Assembly (NCBI GenBank): GCA_963070105.1
Contig: OY718805.1
Location: forward strand, 3,592,001-3,656,000
Length of the DNA: 64,000 nucleotides
From: Litomosoides sigmodontis
Taxonomy: Eukaryota; Nematoda; Chromadorea; Rhabditida; Onchocercidae
Direction of reading: 5' to 3'
The notes beneath the pieces were generated by a model that saw nothing but the letters and a program-made list of their open reading frames with translations, was not told the origin of the DNA and did not search any database. Positions 50,361 through 63,991 of this stretch are shown here, piece after piece. The position numbers and the translations under genes are program-made. How positions within the stretch are numbered: the first letter of the stretch is position 1; each line of letters starts with the position of its first letter.

Positions 50361-51671
50361 ACCATCGATACCAATCATACAAATTTTATTACACTCCTCC
50401 ATCTGTCACTTCCTCAATTTTACTATGCTTATTTGTAACAAATTGAGAATTGTATCCTTTTTCATACATTTTTCATCTAAATTTTTATTATGCAAGGAAA
50501 AAAAATTTCACTTAAACTAATTGCAACTGAATAATGGTAGCCGATTAAATCGGTTAATTTAATTGCTACCAAAAGGATTCAAATTTCAATTTCTATTTCA
50601 AATGTAGTAATTGCTTCATCTGTTCCATTATACCAAAAGCAAAAGTAGCACTATCCCACGCGGTATCTATTTCCTATAACATTCCACTGAGCTTTCATCG
50701 CTAATTTCATGTTAAAAGTGATAGGAGAATTACCAGTTCCCAGATGATAAAATGTTAAATGGAACAAAATCCATTTTAGTTAAATTTATATTTATAATAT
50801 GAGAAAATATGAAGGCGCAAATTATTCCTTTCTGGTTATTCATAAAAATTAATAAAAAAAAATTTTTCTTTAAAAAAAAAAAAAGTTAAATATACTGAAG
50901 AATTTTTTCGTTGAATATTTTAAATAGAAAAGAAGAAAAGAAAAAAACAATGCATGCCACATGAATGGCCATCACTGCATCTCATTATCGAACGAGTGAA
51001 ATAATGATTAAAGAATGAAAATTGGAATAAAATAAATTCGTGTACATTATCAAATTCAGTCCACAAAACTTTTTGAGGACAAAATTTGAAGTAATATTTT
51101 TGCATTTCATTAAAGACAAGAAGAAGAACAACAACAACAACAATAATTAAGACAAAATTTAAAGCGGAAGGAAGACAAAGAGGGAAATGATTGAATGGAA
51201 TAATCGCACGATAGGTAATTTCAAAGGAACAATGTCCTTGACTTTTAAAACAACCACCACTCAATGATTGGCTTCCTTTTGTTTCATGCAAAATACCTTC
51301 CAACACAATTCGTTCTTCGCTTTTTGCTTCTTCCATCTAACTCCTTGGCTTCGGTCATCATTGGTTGCTTGGGCGCAAACGGTGAACGGTGAGTGATGTG
51401 GTGGTGGCGGTATTGTTGATGGTGAGAAATGATGCTATAAAGCAGCAGCACTTAGGTATACGTAGTAAGCACTTAAGCAATGGCTCGAATGTATTTTTTT
51501 TTTCTATGAAAGAGAGTGAATGAGTGATGACAGTGCCGTACTGAGAAAACCATCAAATGATTTTCCATTTTTTTTTTTTTTGAAAAATTTTATCTAAAAA
51601 AAGACATTTCGGGAATTGATGTCTTTAATGAAAAAGAAAAAGGAATGACAAAATTTGATAAGAGATGGATT

Positions 51672-51675
<4 letters not shown>

Positions 51676-51738
<63 letters not shown>
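51676..51738. repeat. (GT)n microsatellite
   Basis: GT array, about 31 units. Confidence 0.98.
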
Positions 51739-51740
<2 letters not shown>

Positions 51741-52676
51741 TTTGATATCATATATTTTTGGAAAATTTAATTGATAAAAGTTGAAATGCAAAATTCTTAC
51801 GTTGCAAATTTGCTTTTTTTTTGTTACTTATAAAATAGCTCTTAAGACTTTGCTACTTATAAGATAGTTCCTAAAATAAATTGATATTTGAAATATCTGG
51901 CCTTTTTTTTTCTTAGCAGTTTAATGTTAAATTACAATTATCTGCATTGGTGGGAATTAGCATGATATTTTATAGAATGGAATTTATCATTGAATAGTTC
52001 GTTGATATTAAGCATTTTTTATCTTTATACTTAAATTAATTTCACAAAAACAAAGAGAATGATAATTTAATTATAAAGCAAATAATTTAGTGAAAAAAGA
52101 AATCAAGAAGCGAAAGTTTCTTTGATTTTTTTTATTACTTTAAATAAGTAAAAAAAAGTTGATATTTTCATTTAAAATTTATTAATTCCAAAAATTTGAA
52201 AAATTTTACAACAGGAAAAATTTTTTTAATACATTGAGAATTTAATTTAGATTAGTTATGTAGCAATTTAATAATGACGAGCAATAGGTAATGAAAAGAA
52301 AGTAACGCATAATCGAAATACTGATCTACTCATAATGACATCGCTTAGCTGTTACACAATCGGAATGCTGATACACATCCATTACATCACATTCATGCTA
52401 TTTAATTGTTGCATAATCGACGAGGATTAATGCGTAACGAAAAGAAAGTAATGTGAAGTAACACATAATCGAAATACTGATATACCGATATTCATACTCA
52501 TATTCGTGTATGAATTTGATAGAGGGAGAAATTACGTGATGTATAGAATTCCGGCAATATCGATCGGAAATTGATAGAAAGGAATAGGATTGGACGGGTT
52601 GTTGTTCATTTGGGGATGGCACTCTGAGAAATGGTAAACTCTTCCTGTTGATGCTGTTGGTATTGGTGAGGAGAAG

Positions 52677-52735
52677 GAGGAAGAGAAAGAGGGAGAGAGA
52701 GAGAGAGGGAGGGAGAGCGAGAGGGAGAGGGAAGA
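52677..52735. repeat. GA/GGGA-rich purine tract
   Basis: Imperfect array of gaga and ggga units on the + strand. Confidence 0.9.
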
Positions 52736-54189
52736 GTCTTCTGCCATCAATTCTCTGAATTTATTATCCCTTGTCCACAAATGTTTGAAAGAGGTGAGGG
52801 AAAAGGATGAGGAAGGTCAATTTACATTTTTGACATAAACTGAAAGCTAAAATAAATTGTTCATTTGTTTGTTTGTTTCTTTGTACGTAAGAGAAACAAC
52901 AATGTGTGACATGACATGTCACTAAGGACAGCAATAAAAGTACTTTCAGGACAGTAATGAAAGATACGTATTGATTGATAGTGAATTATTTAGACGTAAA
53001 TTAAAAAGCGTGAAAATTTTAGCATGAACAAAAAGTTTTCCATTGCAACGCATGCACGCTTTCGCGTGCCATGTTGAAGGAAACGTGATCGACGTGTATC
53101 GTGCAGCGTCCGTTCTACGATGACTCCTAAGCAATATTATGTTGTCCCGCTTTATAGCAAGCAATTTTGCATAAAATAGATCGGACCAGCTTTTACTAGT
53201 TGGCATTAGAGGTAACTTATTGTTGCGTAAAATGTGATAGTGATAGTACTACTGGATAAGTGTTAAGAGATTAGAAGCACGTGTACTTGCTCGTTTAGCT
53301 CACTACACGTATTTTCTGCTTTTTATTCCTTCGAAATGTTTGTTAAATTTACAAATAAATTTTCCATTTGCATTTGCCGTAATATTTTAACGTAAAGTTT
53401 TCACGGGAACTTTTTTCTTTAATTATAATTAAATTATGAATTCTGTTGGAGCACAATCGTTACTTTTCCTCATATTGATTTCCTTCCTTTTATTAGGAAA
53501 AAAATGAGGAATTCAATTTTTTCCCTCTTCTAACTCTGGCTTTATTTAAAAAAAAAAGCAAGAAATTTTAATCGAAAAGTTTCAGGAAAATATTGAAATG
53601 ATGATAGACGAGATTATTTGAATTGTTGAATAGTTTAGCCGTTTAGGTTATTTCAAAATTTATCCAACTTGACGGTTATTTTTTGATGCCTAAAATTTTG
53701 CTGTTATAGTAATACTTCGCCCTATCTCTCTCATTTTGCAGCTTTGGTTTATTTTAATCAAATTTTATTGTATTATAATTTACATGCACCCATCGGTGAA
53801 TAGTTTCATTCGTTCCGTTATCAGCACTAGTAAGTCGTACCTATACTAATACTAATCATAGTAATAGTAATGCGGTAAATGTTGGAATTTGAGGAAGAAC
53901 GATTGCAGAAGCACGTGTCGCAAGAGCACAATGCTTTTCATTGTTTAACGGAATTCATTTCTTCCTCATTGATCCATTCAGTATAACCGAATGTCTTGGA
54001 CGGTTCATTTCATTTCTTCTCAATTTCAGATATACACTGTCGGCGCCATCTTTTCATCAAAAAAAAGTGGACGATTAGAGTGAAGGTGAAAGGAAGACAA
54101 AGGCTACGACGATCAATGGCAATTCATTCTTTCCTGTTGTAATCACATACTTTTCGGGGAAGTGAGTGGTAGGTATAGCCAGAAGGAAA

Positions 54190-54225
54190 GGAAAGGAGGG
54201 GGGGGGAGGCGGGGGAGGGAGTACG
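54190..54225 (+). repeat. poly-G patch with quadruplex-like spacing
   Basis: Runs of nine, two, five and three G separated by single A or C bases, in an otherwise AT-rich neighbourhood. Confidence 0.85.
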
Positions 54226-57200
54226 GAGAGGAAAATTTTTGGAAATGTTCGCGTACATTATGCTATGCTACAAAGGGAATTTCATATCTCCTGTTATCAG
54301 GAAATATCGAGTCTTAACTATCATTCTATATCACACTAACACATAGTTGTCAATTAAATTTTTTAAAATAAGAGCATCAACATTTTCTTATTTTGCCTCT
54401 TCTAAAGGGCTCTTTTGACACTAACAAATATTTGAGAAATTGATGCGCCAATATGAGAAGGTATGGTTCAGGCATTTGCATGTAGCAGCAGTTAAAAGCT
54501 ACTCGCCACCTATGAAATAAGCAATATCAAGTGAAAGAAGAGCTTTTAAAAACAATAAACACCTCAGTAGAATCGGTGATCTCATGGAGAAGAAAAGTCA
54601 TGTTAAAAGAGAGGATGAGATAGTCGAGTGATTGTGAACTAACTAGAACTAGAAGTACTGTTAGCGCCAGATCGAAGAGCATGGTGGGTTTCAGTAGACA
54701 TTACTCACAACCTCCTTATTAAAGAGTGCCTCATCTTTACATCACTTTCGATCGGCTGGAGTTGACGCATAAATCAGTGGGATATGTGAAGCGCAACAGG
54801 AAGGAAATTGTTAGTTCACAAGAAAAAGGTAGAGTTTTATCTGAGTATCAGGAGATCTCGGGTCTAATTCTAGAGTTTTAGAACAATTTCTAGAACAAAC
54901 AAATGATGAGTGCGGCTTCTTTCTCACGAGTTTGACAGGAGAAGAGGGAAAATGAAGACAGACGTGGATAGTCATAGCAGTACACGTACGTGTGTCTCCC
55001 CTACCTATCACTTAAAGGACGAAAACATACCTTCACGCCCAGCGATAATCTATCAACATTCATGCCATCTCACGACATGCAAGTATCATTTGATAATCAA
55101 CGAAGCAAGCTGAGCACCTCCAACAACCATCTCTAAAAATAGCATGATGAATAGCAAAACTGGAAATTTTAGAAACTTGCCTTGGAAAACTTGAAAAGAT
55201 TTTTACAGCGAATAATTTCATCTCAATATGACAAAGCTATGCTTGGAGAAGAGATCAATGTTATGCAGAGACGCAGCACGTGAAGGAATTTTTAAAAGCG
55301 ATAAAAGATATGTGAAGAAGTACGGCATGGCATCATTCCAACACCAACAATAAGCAATTCCGTGTTCGTCTACACTGGCCATTTCCGAGTAGCCAACCAC
55401 AATTATAAATCTATTTGCAATCAATCTATTGGAAAAAAAAATGAAAATTTCCTGAAAAATTCCATTTATTAACATGTTGTTCAAGTTTTTTCCAGTGATT
55501 AGTTTTTGGAAAGAAAATCTCACGTGCCCATCCGTGGAAAACAACCATCAGTGTTTCAAATGGAAAATTGAAACTGTGATTGGACTGTGATTGGATTTGA
55601 TTGGATCCTATAATTGCTCATTGCGCATCATACATGTCTCATCATTCTGAGCATTATAAGTTATTTTAATTGTTGGTTGGAATAGATAAAAATGGAATTT
55701 TAGGATATTCAGGAATACATAAAGTAACATTCAGGAATACGTAAAAACGGGAGAAAAGAGGCATCCACTAAGTTCAGTTAAGAGAGCAAAAAACTAAAGT
55801 TAATAAATGAATGTTACTTTTGACAGCGACACATTTTCACGAACATTCATCACTTTCAAGTACAAACGTAATTTTCCTCTCACTGATTAGACATCATAAA
55901 ACCTTCCTGTTGAAAATGAGCTAAATAAAAATTACATTATTATGAGATTACTTTTGAATAAGAGAAGAACGATGCAATCACTGCTTTTTTTTTCGGCGAG
56001 AGGAAGAGAGGTTTATAGATGGAAAGAGAGGAAGAGAGGCGGCTCGAGAAGTCAAAAAGACTTCAAAAGAAGATGAAGGATGACGCAATCTTTCTTCAAT
56101 CTCTCTCCTATCATCGATCATACAAATTAGTTAGAGCAAATTAGACGATAGGCTTGTCCCACATGTATTCAACCTAATCTAGCAATATTAACTCCATCGA
56201 TCTACGTAAAATGCAGTCGAGGTGGTGCAGGAAGAAGCAGGATGAAGCATCCTAGACCTAGAAGAATGCATGATAGCAAGCTGACAGCTTTAATCGATTT
56301 CACTGATCGATTAACGACGTCGTTCGCACTTCATTTTCCATTTCTTATCATCATATAGCCTATCAGGTGGACGAATGTGCTCAGTGGCAGCATAAGTGTT
56401 ATAGTCCGTCAGTGCGACAAGGCGACAAAGGTTATAAGAAACGAACACTTCCAAAAAGGTGGTGCGTACGTGTTCGCTACTCTTTGTCTTTGTCCGTTCA
56501 TGGATTATTATTGTAAGAGTGGTGGCGATGCACTTTTTTTTTTTTTAATTTTATCATCCTATCATTTAAAAACGCACAAGTCTAAGTAATAACATATAGT
56601 TATTGATTGTAGAGCAAGTAAAAACACCCACACCTCTCGTTGAATTTATCATCGTCAAAATCACAAATACAACGAATTAAAAGCATAGCATTGGATTTTT
56701 TGAGTAAGCAATTTTCTTCCAATTATATTATATTCGCACACATTTATTGTAAAATAAATAAGTGAATAAATGGAAAAAGAAACGCGAACCGAATATTTTG
56801 TTTCTGGTTGAGAAAGAAATTTCAATTTTAGAGTTACCGGTGGCAAAATTTTTAAACTGTGCAAATTAAATTAAATAGGAGGAAAAGGAAGATTGTGTAA
56901 ATAAAATCAAGGAAATAGAGAATCTATAGAGCACAGCGAACTAGAAGTACTACAAAACAAATAACAAACTCTGAGAGAAACAGGTGATAGCAATGAACGC
57001 GTTCATTTTTTCAGCTGGAAATGTCGAAAATCCTTACAGTACAAGTACACATATTTAAATATCCTTGTTCCTACTATATTTTTAAGTGAATTTATACTCT
57101 CATCTTTTATGTTGTACAAATCGTATATTCTCGTACAGACAAAAAGTAGGAAGATTAGATAGAATTAGTTGAAGTTAACAAGGGTAACAGAAATTCAAAA

Positions 57201-57788
57201 TATTTAAATTAATTCAAATGTATTAATTACCAATTATTTATTTTATTCCGCTAACTTTAGGTGCAAAATATCCAAAGATTCTTATTGAAGTATACATTCT
57301 TATTGCAATTTTCACTGATATTTCTTGAAACTTTTTTTTGTTGACAACATTTCAATAGGAATCCTCTTGCAGCAATTAAAGTTAGCCAGCTCAACCACTG
57401 CATTTCAACAGCTGCGGAACATATCGTTTCGGTGAACGTTGCATGCTACAGTGGCATGCAATTCTCTTCCTTGCTCCTTGCTGAATTAATCGTGTTTTCT
57501 TGAATTTCTAAACAGCCGCTTGTTGAAGTGATTCTGATGATACGGTGGTAGCTACAGCCGGGAATAGCAATAGCAAGAATACTGTAAATGGATTGTTTTT
57601 TTCTACAATTAAAGTTTGAAATTGTGTTAACTGATTTGACGAGTATGCGGAGTGTGAAATTGTTCTTACTGTTACATTGAAATATAATTTGGCATTTTAA
57701 GTGAAACATTCTTGCAAACAATGCCAATCTTATTATGACATCGGAGTTCAAAGTTTCTTGTCTTAAATGAAGAGTCATCTTATAAGCA

Positions 57789-60700
57789 ATGCCGGAAGTT
57801 GAGAGCGACAGTCGTCTTCGAGATATGAAAAAAGCACAATCGATATGTATCAAAATTATAGAGGAATTTTCGGAAGATGTCGTATTACCTGGGTCTCTCA
57901 CTGAGTTTTCAACTTTTGTTAAACGTATCCTTTCTTTCTTCATATTCTTATATTACTTAATGCAAGTACCTAAGTTTTCTATTAAAACGTATCTTGAATT
58001 TTTAATTAGGTGGTGAAGTTGATTGACTAGTCAAAAAAGATCCATCTAGTTAATTGTTGAGTTTGCAAAATACTGCCGTAGCTATTGCATCCTTTGTCTT
58101 ACTTATTTCTCTCATTTTTTTGATCAATAAACTTTTGGCTTTAGAGCTAAATGAAGAGAGCTTGCAAAAAGAAGAACTTATCAAATTGAATCGCGTTATC
58201 TTTGCCACAGCGTTCACAATCTTGAAAGAATCAATGAAAAATGAGGACAATTTTAATCAGCATGCGTTTAATTCCGCTTTGCAAATAATCAACCATATTT
58301 TTGAAAACATAAAAGACGAAGTAAGTGACTGATTTAAAATCGTTTGTGATGACAGACTTTAAATAGCTCTGGAGGATTAGTGAAAATTTTGGATGATCTA
58401 ACACTTTTGGGAAAGTGTACAAACAGCGAATTCATAGCTTCGTATTTCTCTCAATTTCTGATAGTATTCATATGGGGATTAGCATTTAAGAAGGTAAGGG
58501 AAATATTTATTCCTCCTTAAATTGTCTCTTATTGCATGGAATGGGGAAAGCTTTGGTCAGAATGCTTCCTTCAAAGTTATTGGAGTGGATGGAAAACTAT
58601 AGATTTTATGCTTTTCTCATATTAGGCCTCATATTAGTTGACTATGGAAATTCCCGCGAAGGTCAAATGTAAAACTTGTTGGATTTTGCTTATAATTTTC
58701 TGGATTTTTCAGGATGCGAAAGACTTACATTCCTTTTTTTGGTCTATCAATAGTAGATGCCTTATAATTGGCGATAACAAAATCAGTAATGCGGTTGACT
58801 TAGAAAGAATTGCAACATATGAGGCAAACTTTGTGCGATTTATGCTTTCTAGTGCAAAAAATAGGAAAGGTCTGTGCTCAAATTTAGTTTGTGGTTAATT
58901 TTAAATCCTATTTCTGCCATGACTTAACTTATTGGTAAATAAAGCAGTTAGGATACTTGTTTTTCAGATTTCTTCTCCAATGAACGTCGAGGAGAACTTG
59001 CATTTATGGTAACATTTTTCATATCTAAATTCTGTTCGCAGAAAGTTGATACTCCGATCAGGTAATTTCTTCTGTTAAATGTAGATTGTGACCAAATTAG
59101 AGGTTTCAAAATGCACCGTTGGAAGATTTTGAGGAGTATTTTTTGTTTTCGGGCACTGAACCTTAGGATTTCTGAAATTTTGAAGGAGCGCAATATCTTT
59201 TATAAAAGGCTTTTTTTAGGCTTACCGTAGGAAACACATTACTTGAACTTGTTAAACCATGGGATGAATCGATAAAAACAATGACATCATTTCTTCCGGG
59301 TATTTGCAGCCGTGTGAGTACACTTGCTTGCGCAGACTTGAATACGGCAGTTGTAAATACGGCACTGGAGGTACTGCAAATGTTAGATTTATTTGTAGGG
59401 ACTCAAAAATGGGCAGTAATTGTCATTTTTTATTAACATGACTTAAGGTTTTAATACCGTATGGTGCTGCATTTTGAAATCGGGAATAAAATTTTAACAG
59501 AAAAAAGAAATTGAAGAAACTATTAAGAAGGCTTGATCGATATACGCAGATAGTTTCAGATTTTTGGCCGTATTATATCAACTTGCTTGAATGATTCTGT
59601 TGTTCATCAGGAGGATGTAAATTTAGCAACTGCTGAAAGCAAGTTAGAAACTTCTGATACTATTCCTAAAAAGAATATTGCTTACGTCAAAGATTGGAAT
59701 AAGAATTTGAAGTTTCTGGTAAGATTTTTGCAATCTGATTTAAAAAAATGTACTTAGTCTAGTGGCACTAAAATTATGGTTAATCCTTTGCAGGTTTTTT
59801 TCTTATAAAGGAAAATCTTCACAGCAATGTATTTGTTAGTGTGAATGAGTATTTTTCAAACGATACTGCTCCCATCGAACAAATCTACTACAGAATTACT
59901 TTTTGTTAATTTTTCTGTCTTCCACTCTGTCTGAACCATTAAGCCTTATAACATTGAGGGAAATTTTATCATCCTGGGGTCATTTTAGGTGAATCATCTG
60001 AAATCTTCAAGTATTCAGTATAAACTACCCATAAGGCCCATTTCGTTTAGATCCTCAGTGTCCATTGATTTGAAACAATTATGTGAGTTAAACCTAATAT
60101 AGAGTTGTGTGAGAAATCGTAATTTACTAGTTTTCCTTTTAGATTTGTTATTGTTAGTGCTGTAATCCGTGCTTTGCTGATTTTTAAACTAATTTTAGCT
60201 TAAACGGGTGTGTTCGAGACTGGTTCGACATCAAAATCATTGTGTTAGACTTGCCCTGCTTATTCTTTTGCACGACATTTACAAACATTGTGCAACAAAT
60301 CTTGGTTCCTCGATTGGAAATGTTTTGATTGATACTGTTCTGTTGTTGCTGAGTGATCCGTATGATAAGTAAATTTATTATTCCATAAGTTTTTGTACTC
60401 CCTCTGTTTCTTAAATTTGGAGAAATTGCGCATGAGTATGGCTGTATTTTTATAGAAATCTTAGAATTTCAAGCATTATCAAAAACTTGTTAACGGTATT
60501 GAAAAGTACTCAGAAGTGATTTATTCATTGCGTCATTGTTTTGGACGGTTTCAGAATTGCTGAATTAGCGGCAGAGATTAAACAACATTTGATGCATACA
60601 GTAAAAGAAAACTTCATCAACCGTTTGAGGGAGCGCTTGTATTCACTATCTGCTACAATACCTACAGAAGTCATTGTTAGTGGAGATGTTGAGTGGTGCT

Positions 60701-63700
60701 TAAAGCAGGTAAGGAAAACAAAACATTGTGACAATGATGGTGAAGGAGGCATTTGTAAATGGCATATTAGAAATTGCGGTTTTAGCTTCAGTTAAATGCT
60801 TTTTGTTCAAAAATGTCAAGAAAAAATTATTCAACATTATTCGTTAAGGCAAAAAAATTTGTTCCTTAGATTTTTGATATATAAGGAGGAAATTCTACTG
60901 TTTAAAAGAGACAATCAATTTTTAGTTATTGGGAGTATTGTTTTCAATGAATTCTGAGTGCGACGACTTTTTATTAGGTGGGAAATTGCCTGAACAACTG
61001 ACATTTGCACTGTCATCTGCACTTCAATTGAATGCTAAAAGGTTACGCCTGAGCCGTGAAGTTACTGGGAAAAGTAATGTTTTAGGTAATTAATTATTTT
61101 TTTTAGAAGAAAGTTATAAAAGGCTTTATGGAATGAAAAAAATGATTTAGCTAAATTTGCTAACGATATTAGTGTTGTTTCTGTTACATAGAGCGTGTTT
61201 CAAGGAATCTTATCATATGAGCCTAATTATGGCGGAAAATTTCCTTTTAGGCATCATCAACAAAAAACCAATCAATGGAAAATTATATTATGCCTCTCCC
61301 ATAGGCATAATGTATATATTATACCATATTTTTAAAAAATATTTTACCAATTTAGAAATTTGTTGAGTTTTTTCTTTTAGACGCTGTGGATGACTTGCCA
61401 TTTCTGCACAATGTCGAAAAGAAAACGGTCAATCAAATTGCTGGGCTGTTAGCCACAAGTAAACACTCCTATGCAAGTTATTTTCGTGTTGTTGTGGATT
61501 TTATTACATTTAATTGTGTTCTTTCATTGTTAATTTTGTATTGTATTTCCAAATCTGTATATTTTGGTAGGAAAATTATCGCTTCGACGGCTTTTCTATA
61601 TCAAGGGGTTACTTCTTCATTGCGTTCATATCCGTCAGTAAGGATATGGAATAGCTCTATTTAGAAATTTTAATTTTCGTCCTAGAATCATTAAGAAACT
61701 ATGTTTCTATCATTTTATATTTCAGGTCCTCTTGGATTGTATTTCTGCAAATATTAGTCATACGAATGAATTGGTAGAGTTGACGGGTAATTATTATTTT
61801 GCTGTTTATTTGTTAAAAGCAACCTGCACACAAATTACTAAGCCAGCTCAAAAATTTATTGATACTTTGCAAGTGCTGACCGAACAAGCTGTGAAGCTAC
61901 TGGAAGGAACAGACATACATCATCCACTACGAGACGATATCATTGAAGGTTAATTTTTTTAATAAAAATTTGAGGCATGAGGGACTTAACAGAATAAGAT
62001 GTTGTTATTAAAATTGTGTGAAAAAAATTTTGAATTTTCGTATTATAGATGATGATGATAAACCAGGTGTCGAGAGTTGTCTTGTCACTGTTTTGTTATC
62101 CTTCTGTGCTGCTACCTTCCTTTGCACTCCTTCTATTTTCATATGCCAAAAGGTTATTTTTTCATTTTTAGATGATACCAAGATGTGTTTTACTGAATAG
62201 GGAAAGTTACAGTTGGTTAGCCATTTTATTCGAACTTCATGATTGTCTAGAATCAACTTGTTTTGCTTCGCTGATGGTTGCTGTTAATTTGTGTTATGAT
62301 CTGATTGTAGTTAATGAACGAAGCTTTGTTCGAAATATTTAAGTGGACGAAATCCTCATACATACTTTGTGCAGAAAGTGCTGAATATGCTTTAAAAGCT
62401 ACCGCTTTGGTTCGTTTCATAAAACATTTTTCTTTGATTTGAAACCTTTTTCCTTCATTCATTTGTTGAATCGGAAAGTTTTGGCTTTTCGGGATTTTTT
62501 TCATTTTTCTTATTGCGTGAATACTGTTGTTACTTTGAAAGATTTTTAAAAGCACGGTTAATAAGTCTTGAGTTGTTTTCAGGTTAATTGGAAGTTCTTA
62601 ATAAATTCACAATAGTTAGCATTTTAAGGTTTCTCATTTTTAGATTTTTTAGGCAGTAGGAAAAGGTGACATATCTTCTCTTTGTGTCACTTATGGGAAA
62701 TATCTCATACCGAAGATAGCAATTCGATCAAGAGCCTACAGTAGTAATCTTCGCACACCTTGTGTACTGTCTTCATTGCTCGATCACTGTGAAAATCCTG
62801 AATTATTCGAGATTACTAGTCACGTTGTTCAAGAACTTCTGCTTGCAGTCGACTTGGGATCACAGGTATATTTTCCTCATGTCGAACGTTGTATGAATTT
62901 GATTTTCTAATATTGTACATGCATGTGGAGTATGTCATTTACTGCGCTTCAGGAATGGCTAATTTTGATTCTCAGGGCCATGCTTAGTTTTGGAATAGCT
63001 ATCGGGAAATGGTTTCCCGACATCAGGCCCCAAGAAGTTGAATACAGTGAGGATGATCCAGATAAGACAGTTCCTAAGCCTGATTTTGTTAAGTCCATAA
63101 ACAATATTTTGATGAGGTACGTTTAATTATTTTTCCAATAAATGGTTCAGTCGATTGTAAAACTAATTTGTTCGATATGAACTTCTAATTCATAGTGATG
63201 TAAAATACAGAAATTGCGAAAATTAGATAAAAATTTTTGGTTTTTCAGAACGAAGCATCTTCTCTTTTCCTCTCATGTACCAGTGCGCTTAGTAATTCTG
63301 GAACTCTTGGGTGTGTGTCTGATTGATTTACAACATTTCCCAGATGATTACCTACCGATGATTCATGAGAACTGGTTCGCAGTTTTTGACTGTCTTCAAG
63401 AGAAAAACTTAAATGTACGACTGAATGGATTTAAGGTAATTGCTGTGAAAGTTTCGTGTTACAATAGAAACGGTAGGTGTATGAGTTATTGAAAAGTATG
63501 ATCTAGTATACTGGAAGAGAAATTATGATTCCGTATGTCAAAAGTCCGCTCAGAAATTTGTCATTAATTTTGAAATCAATTTATTTTTGAATCATTTTAA
63601 ATATTGAGTTATATGTTATTCTTTACTCTTTCTTTTCGTGTTTTTTCACTTTTGCAATCCATCTAAATTTTATTTTGGAATTTCATCATTCTTCAGTTTT

Positions 63701-63991
63701 TGTTTAAAAGAAGTTCCAATTGTAAGCCTCTGCTGTCGAAGATTATTCACGTTATGTAAATAATTTCCTCCTCTTTTTATTTTTCTTTTCTCTGGACTTC
63801 AGCGTAACTGTTTTATAGGTTGTTGTAACAATGTGTAAACTTTCCGGCAGTTTTTGTTATCGTCGTTTCATCCCTCAGGTGTGGCCATCAATTCGTAAAT
63901 TCATGCTTGAGCAAAGTGCTGCAAGTGCTAGTGCCCAACTAGTTTATTTGCATTCGGCTGCTTATAAATTTCAGCAAATTGTTCTGGAAAA
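57789..63991 (+). CDS. TTI1: TTI1-like HEAT-repeat protein (TELO2-interacting), 3' end outside window
   Basis: TTI1 with TELO2 and TTI2 forms the TTT complex that stabilises PIKK kinases such as mTOR and ATM (family knowledge). Exons: 57789-57924, 58145-58320, 58356-58493, 58713-58869, 58968-59061, 59220-59394, 59611-59718, 59989-60082, 60199-60368, 60555-60708, 60926-61085, 61381-61637, 61726-61948, 62049-62094 (or 62152), 62213 (or 62172)-62276, 62311-62409, 62653-62865, 62953-63116, 63249-63435 and 63819-63991, ending at a GTAAGT donor. The chain is helical HEAT-like throughout, for example HCVRLALLILLHDIYKH. The last two exons match the TTI1 C-terminal region: VPVRLVILELLGVCLIDL, LPMIHENWFAVFDCLQEKNL, FKVVVTMCKLSGSF, then VYLHSAAYKFQQIVLEK. 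A 14-nt micro-exon (60143-60156) would fix phase between exons 8 and 9. Introns of 34-35 nt appear. Identity rests mainly on the C-terminal match. Confidence 0.88.

Larger units (their letters stand above)
41275..57788. other. 16.5-kb gene-poor intergenic region between divergent genes
   Basis: No exon with family motifs was found on either strand. The region is A/T-rich with many microsatellites: CA and CATA arrays (42185-42215, 42462-42691), GT arrays (43314-43385, 51676-51738), GA/CT arrays (41819-41850, 44441-44462, 45454-45490, 50070-50122, 52677-52735), a GAT/GCA tract (50259-50360) and a poly-G patch (54190-54225). ORFs inside are chance-length or simple-repeat translations. It holds the promoters of the zinc-finger gene at its left end and TTI1 at its right end, and may carry distal enhancers or non-coding RNAs. 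Confidence 0.6.

Noticed and set aside
50149..50520. ORFs of 80-123 residues with poly-Met, poly-Asp, poly-Ser or poly-Ala
   Set aside because: They are translations of GAT and GCA trinucleotide repeats, with no splice sites or family motif.
55218..55544. 108-codon minus-strand ORF
   Set aside because: No ATG at its start, no recognisable domain, and a length expected a few times by chance in this much AT-rich sequence.
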